Both the position numbers and the translations under genes were made by a program. Positions 13,552-14,385 of a stretch of DNA of 14,385 bases are shown here, piece after piece. The notes under the pieces are model-generated. The model was not told the DNA's origin, did not search any database, and worked only from the letters and a program-made list of their open reading frames with translations. The DNA comes from Candidatus Epulonipiscium sp. (GTDB lineage Bacteria; Bacillota_A; Clostridia; Lachnospirales; Cellulosilyticaceae): NCBI GenBank assembly GCA_012841565.1, contig DUUM01000107.1:1-14385 (forward strand), written 5' to 3'. Position 1 is the first letter of the stretch. Each line of letters starts with the position of its first letter.

Positions 13552-13615
13552 TCAATATTTTCGAAATCATATTGACAACTATCGATATGATGGTTATACT
13601 ATATTTACGATATCG
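13552..13615 (+). promoter_or_regulatory. Orphan promoter with operator-like dyads
   Basis: TTGACA (13572-13577), 17 bp, TATACT (13595-13600) is a near-consensus promoter. TCAATAT (13552-13558) and ATATTGA (13569-13575) form a dyad overlapping the -35, and CGATATCG (13608-13615) is a palindrome at the likely start site. A regulated gene once followed. Confidence 0.7.
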
Positions 13616-13663
13616 AGAACATTCGATGTCATTGATGCATATAGATATGAAGGAGGTTATAGT

Positions 13664-13705
13664 GTGAAAAAAGATCTTATGTACTTTAAAAAAGGCCGCA
13701 CCTAA
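13664..13705 (+). pseudogene. 13-codon start of an interrupted gene
   Basis: AAGGAGG (13650-13656) is followed after 7 bases by a GTG that opens MKKDLMYFKKGRT and a stop at 13703-13705. With the strong promoter upstream this is the beginning of a real gene, cut where the IS110-type sequence starts (roughly 13690-13716). The first residues would suit an ArsR-type regulator or a permease, but they are too few to decide. Confidence 0.45.
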
Positions 13706-13716
13706 TAAAAGGCAAG

Positions 13717-14385
13717 TTAAATCATCATTTTTTTACCTCTTCTTTTATAAATACGTTCATATTTGGTCTTGTAGTAAGAAGATTTGTTGGATTTTACGGC
13801 TGCATGAGCACATTGCACCAATGCAGGTTTTAGGTAGACTCCGGCACGTGTAATCCGAACAGATTTCTTCTTACCAGCAGATTCATTGTTGCCTGGCGTT
13901 AAGCCCGCCCAGCAACATAAGCGTTTGGAAGAGTTAAATTGAGACATATCAGTGCCAATCTCAGAAATAATGGTAATTGCTGAGTTACGTCCCACGCCAG
14001 GAATTGTACTGAGCAATGAAATAGCACTCTCGTAAGGTGCCACTATTAGGTCGAGTTTTTTATCGAGTTCAGCAATCGAAGCTTCAACAAATTCAAGATG
14101 AGACCTGACCATAATCATACGATCTTTTTGTTCACGCGTCATTTGATATCCTTCAATGGATTCAATAACAGTATCAGCTTTCTTTTTGAGAGATTTTTGA
14201 AGAAAAGATGCACATTTTTCAGAATCGAATTCATCAGAAGTAATTAAATAGTCCGTGATGGATGAGGCAGATTTACCAAACATGTCGGAAACGACAGCAT
14301 CAAGGGCAATGTTACAAACAGTAAATGCATTCTGAAAACGGTTCTTTTCGCTAGACCTACAAGAAACAAGTTTAGAGCGATAGCG
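13717..14385 (-). mobile_element. IS110-family transposase, C-terminal part, runs off the window
   Basis: The minus-strand frame is open to the window edge (the ATG at 14283 is internal, with 34 more codons before it, including RSSEKNRFQ). The 222 visible codons contain the Transposase_20 domain: LSTIPGVGRNSAITIISEIG, then FNSSKRLCCWAGLTPGNNES, with the serine near 13880 at the place of the catalytic serine of IS110 enzymes, then GVYLKPALVQCAHAAVKS. The N-terminal RuvC-like DEDD domain would lie beyond 14385. IS110 elements move with the help of an RNA coded in their non-coding end. The visible 3' side has little space (about 25 bp) before the interrupted gene, so such an RNA would lie at the other end. 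The right boundary could not be placed exactly. Confidence 0.88.

Overview
The window is AT-rich with clear Shine-Dalgarno sites (AGGAGG type), GTG/TTG starts and intrinsic terminators. Together with its gene families this suggests a clostridial Firmicute, possibly Alkaliphilus-like; that is an inference from style, and no rRNA or tRNA gene is present to confirm it. It reads as an accessory region: a restriction/nuclease island, a plasmid-type replication gene, isolated metabolic genes, a collapsed arsenic-type operon, and IS remnants at both ends.

Left end (1-1140): a terminator from a gene outside the window, a 5'-truncated IS4-family transposase, then about 470 bp of non-coding or decayed DNA. 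That stretch holds a 26-bp degenerate direct repeat, RNA-like stems and a stub encoding a P-loop.

Defence island (1143-6618): (1) a nuclease with an EVE/PUA-like N-terminus and a NucS-like PD-(D/E)XK domain; (2) a Sau3AI-type (MutH-fold) restriction endonuclease and its cytosine-5 methyltransferase as a two-gene operon, predicted to act on GATC; (3) an HNH endonuclease with its own promoters. GATC is strikingly rare here: three sites between 671 and 8266, against 21 between 8267 and 14385. The restriction operon has a 15-bp terminator-like hairpin inside its leader, directly before the ribosome binding site.

Middle (6715-9113): the C-terminal remnant of an Rpn-family nuclease/transposase, a 22-bp perfect hairpin terminator, a Nudix hydrolase, a 48-residue membrane protein gene on the minus strand, and a RepA_N plasmid-type initiator on the minus strand. 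Palindromes and iteron-like repeats lie upstream of the initiator.

Right part (9392-14385): a DODA-type dioxygenase-family protein; a 643-residue Old Yellow Enzyme-type flavin/Fe-S reductase (minus); a DUF1622 membrane protein (minus); and, divergent from it, an ArsR-type regulator whose reading frame runs into a fragment of an arsenic-type permease, followed by a truncated CxxC thioredoxin-like gene. This looks like an arsR-permease-thioredoxin operon collapsed by internal deletions. After a strong terminator comes an orphan promoter with operator-like dyads, a Shine-Dalgarno site and 13 codons of a gene cut off next to an IS110-family transposase that runs off the window.
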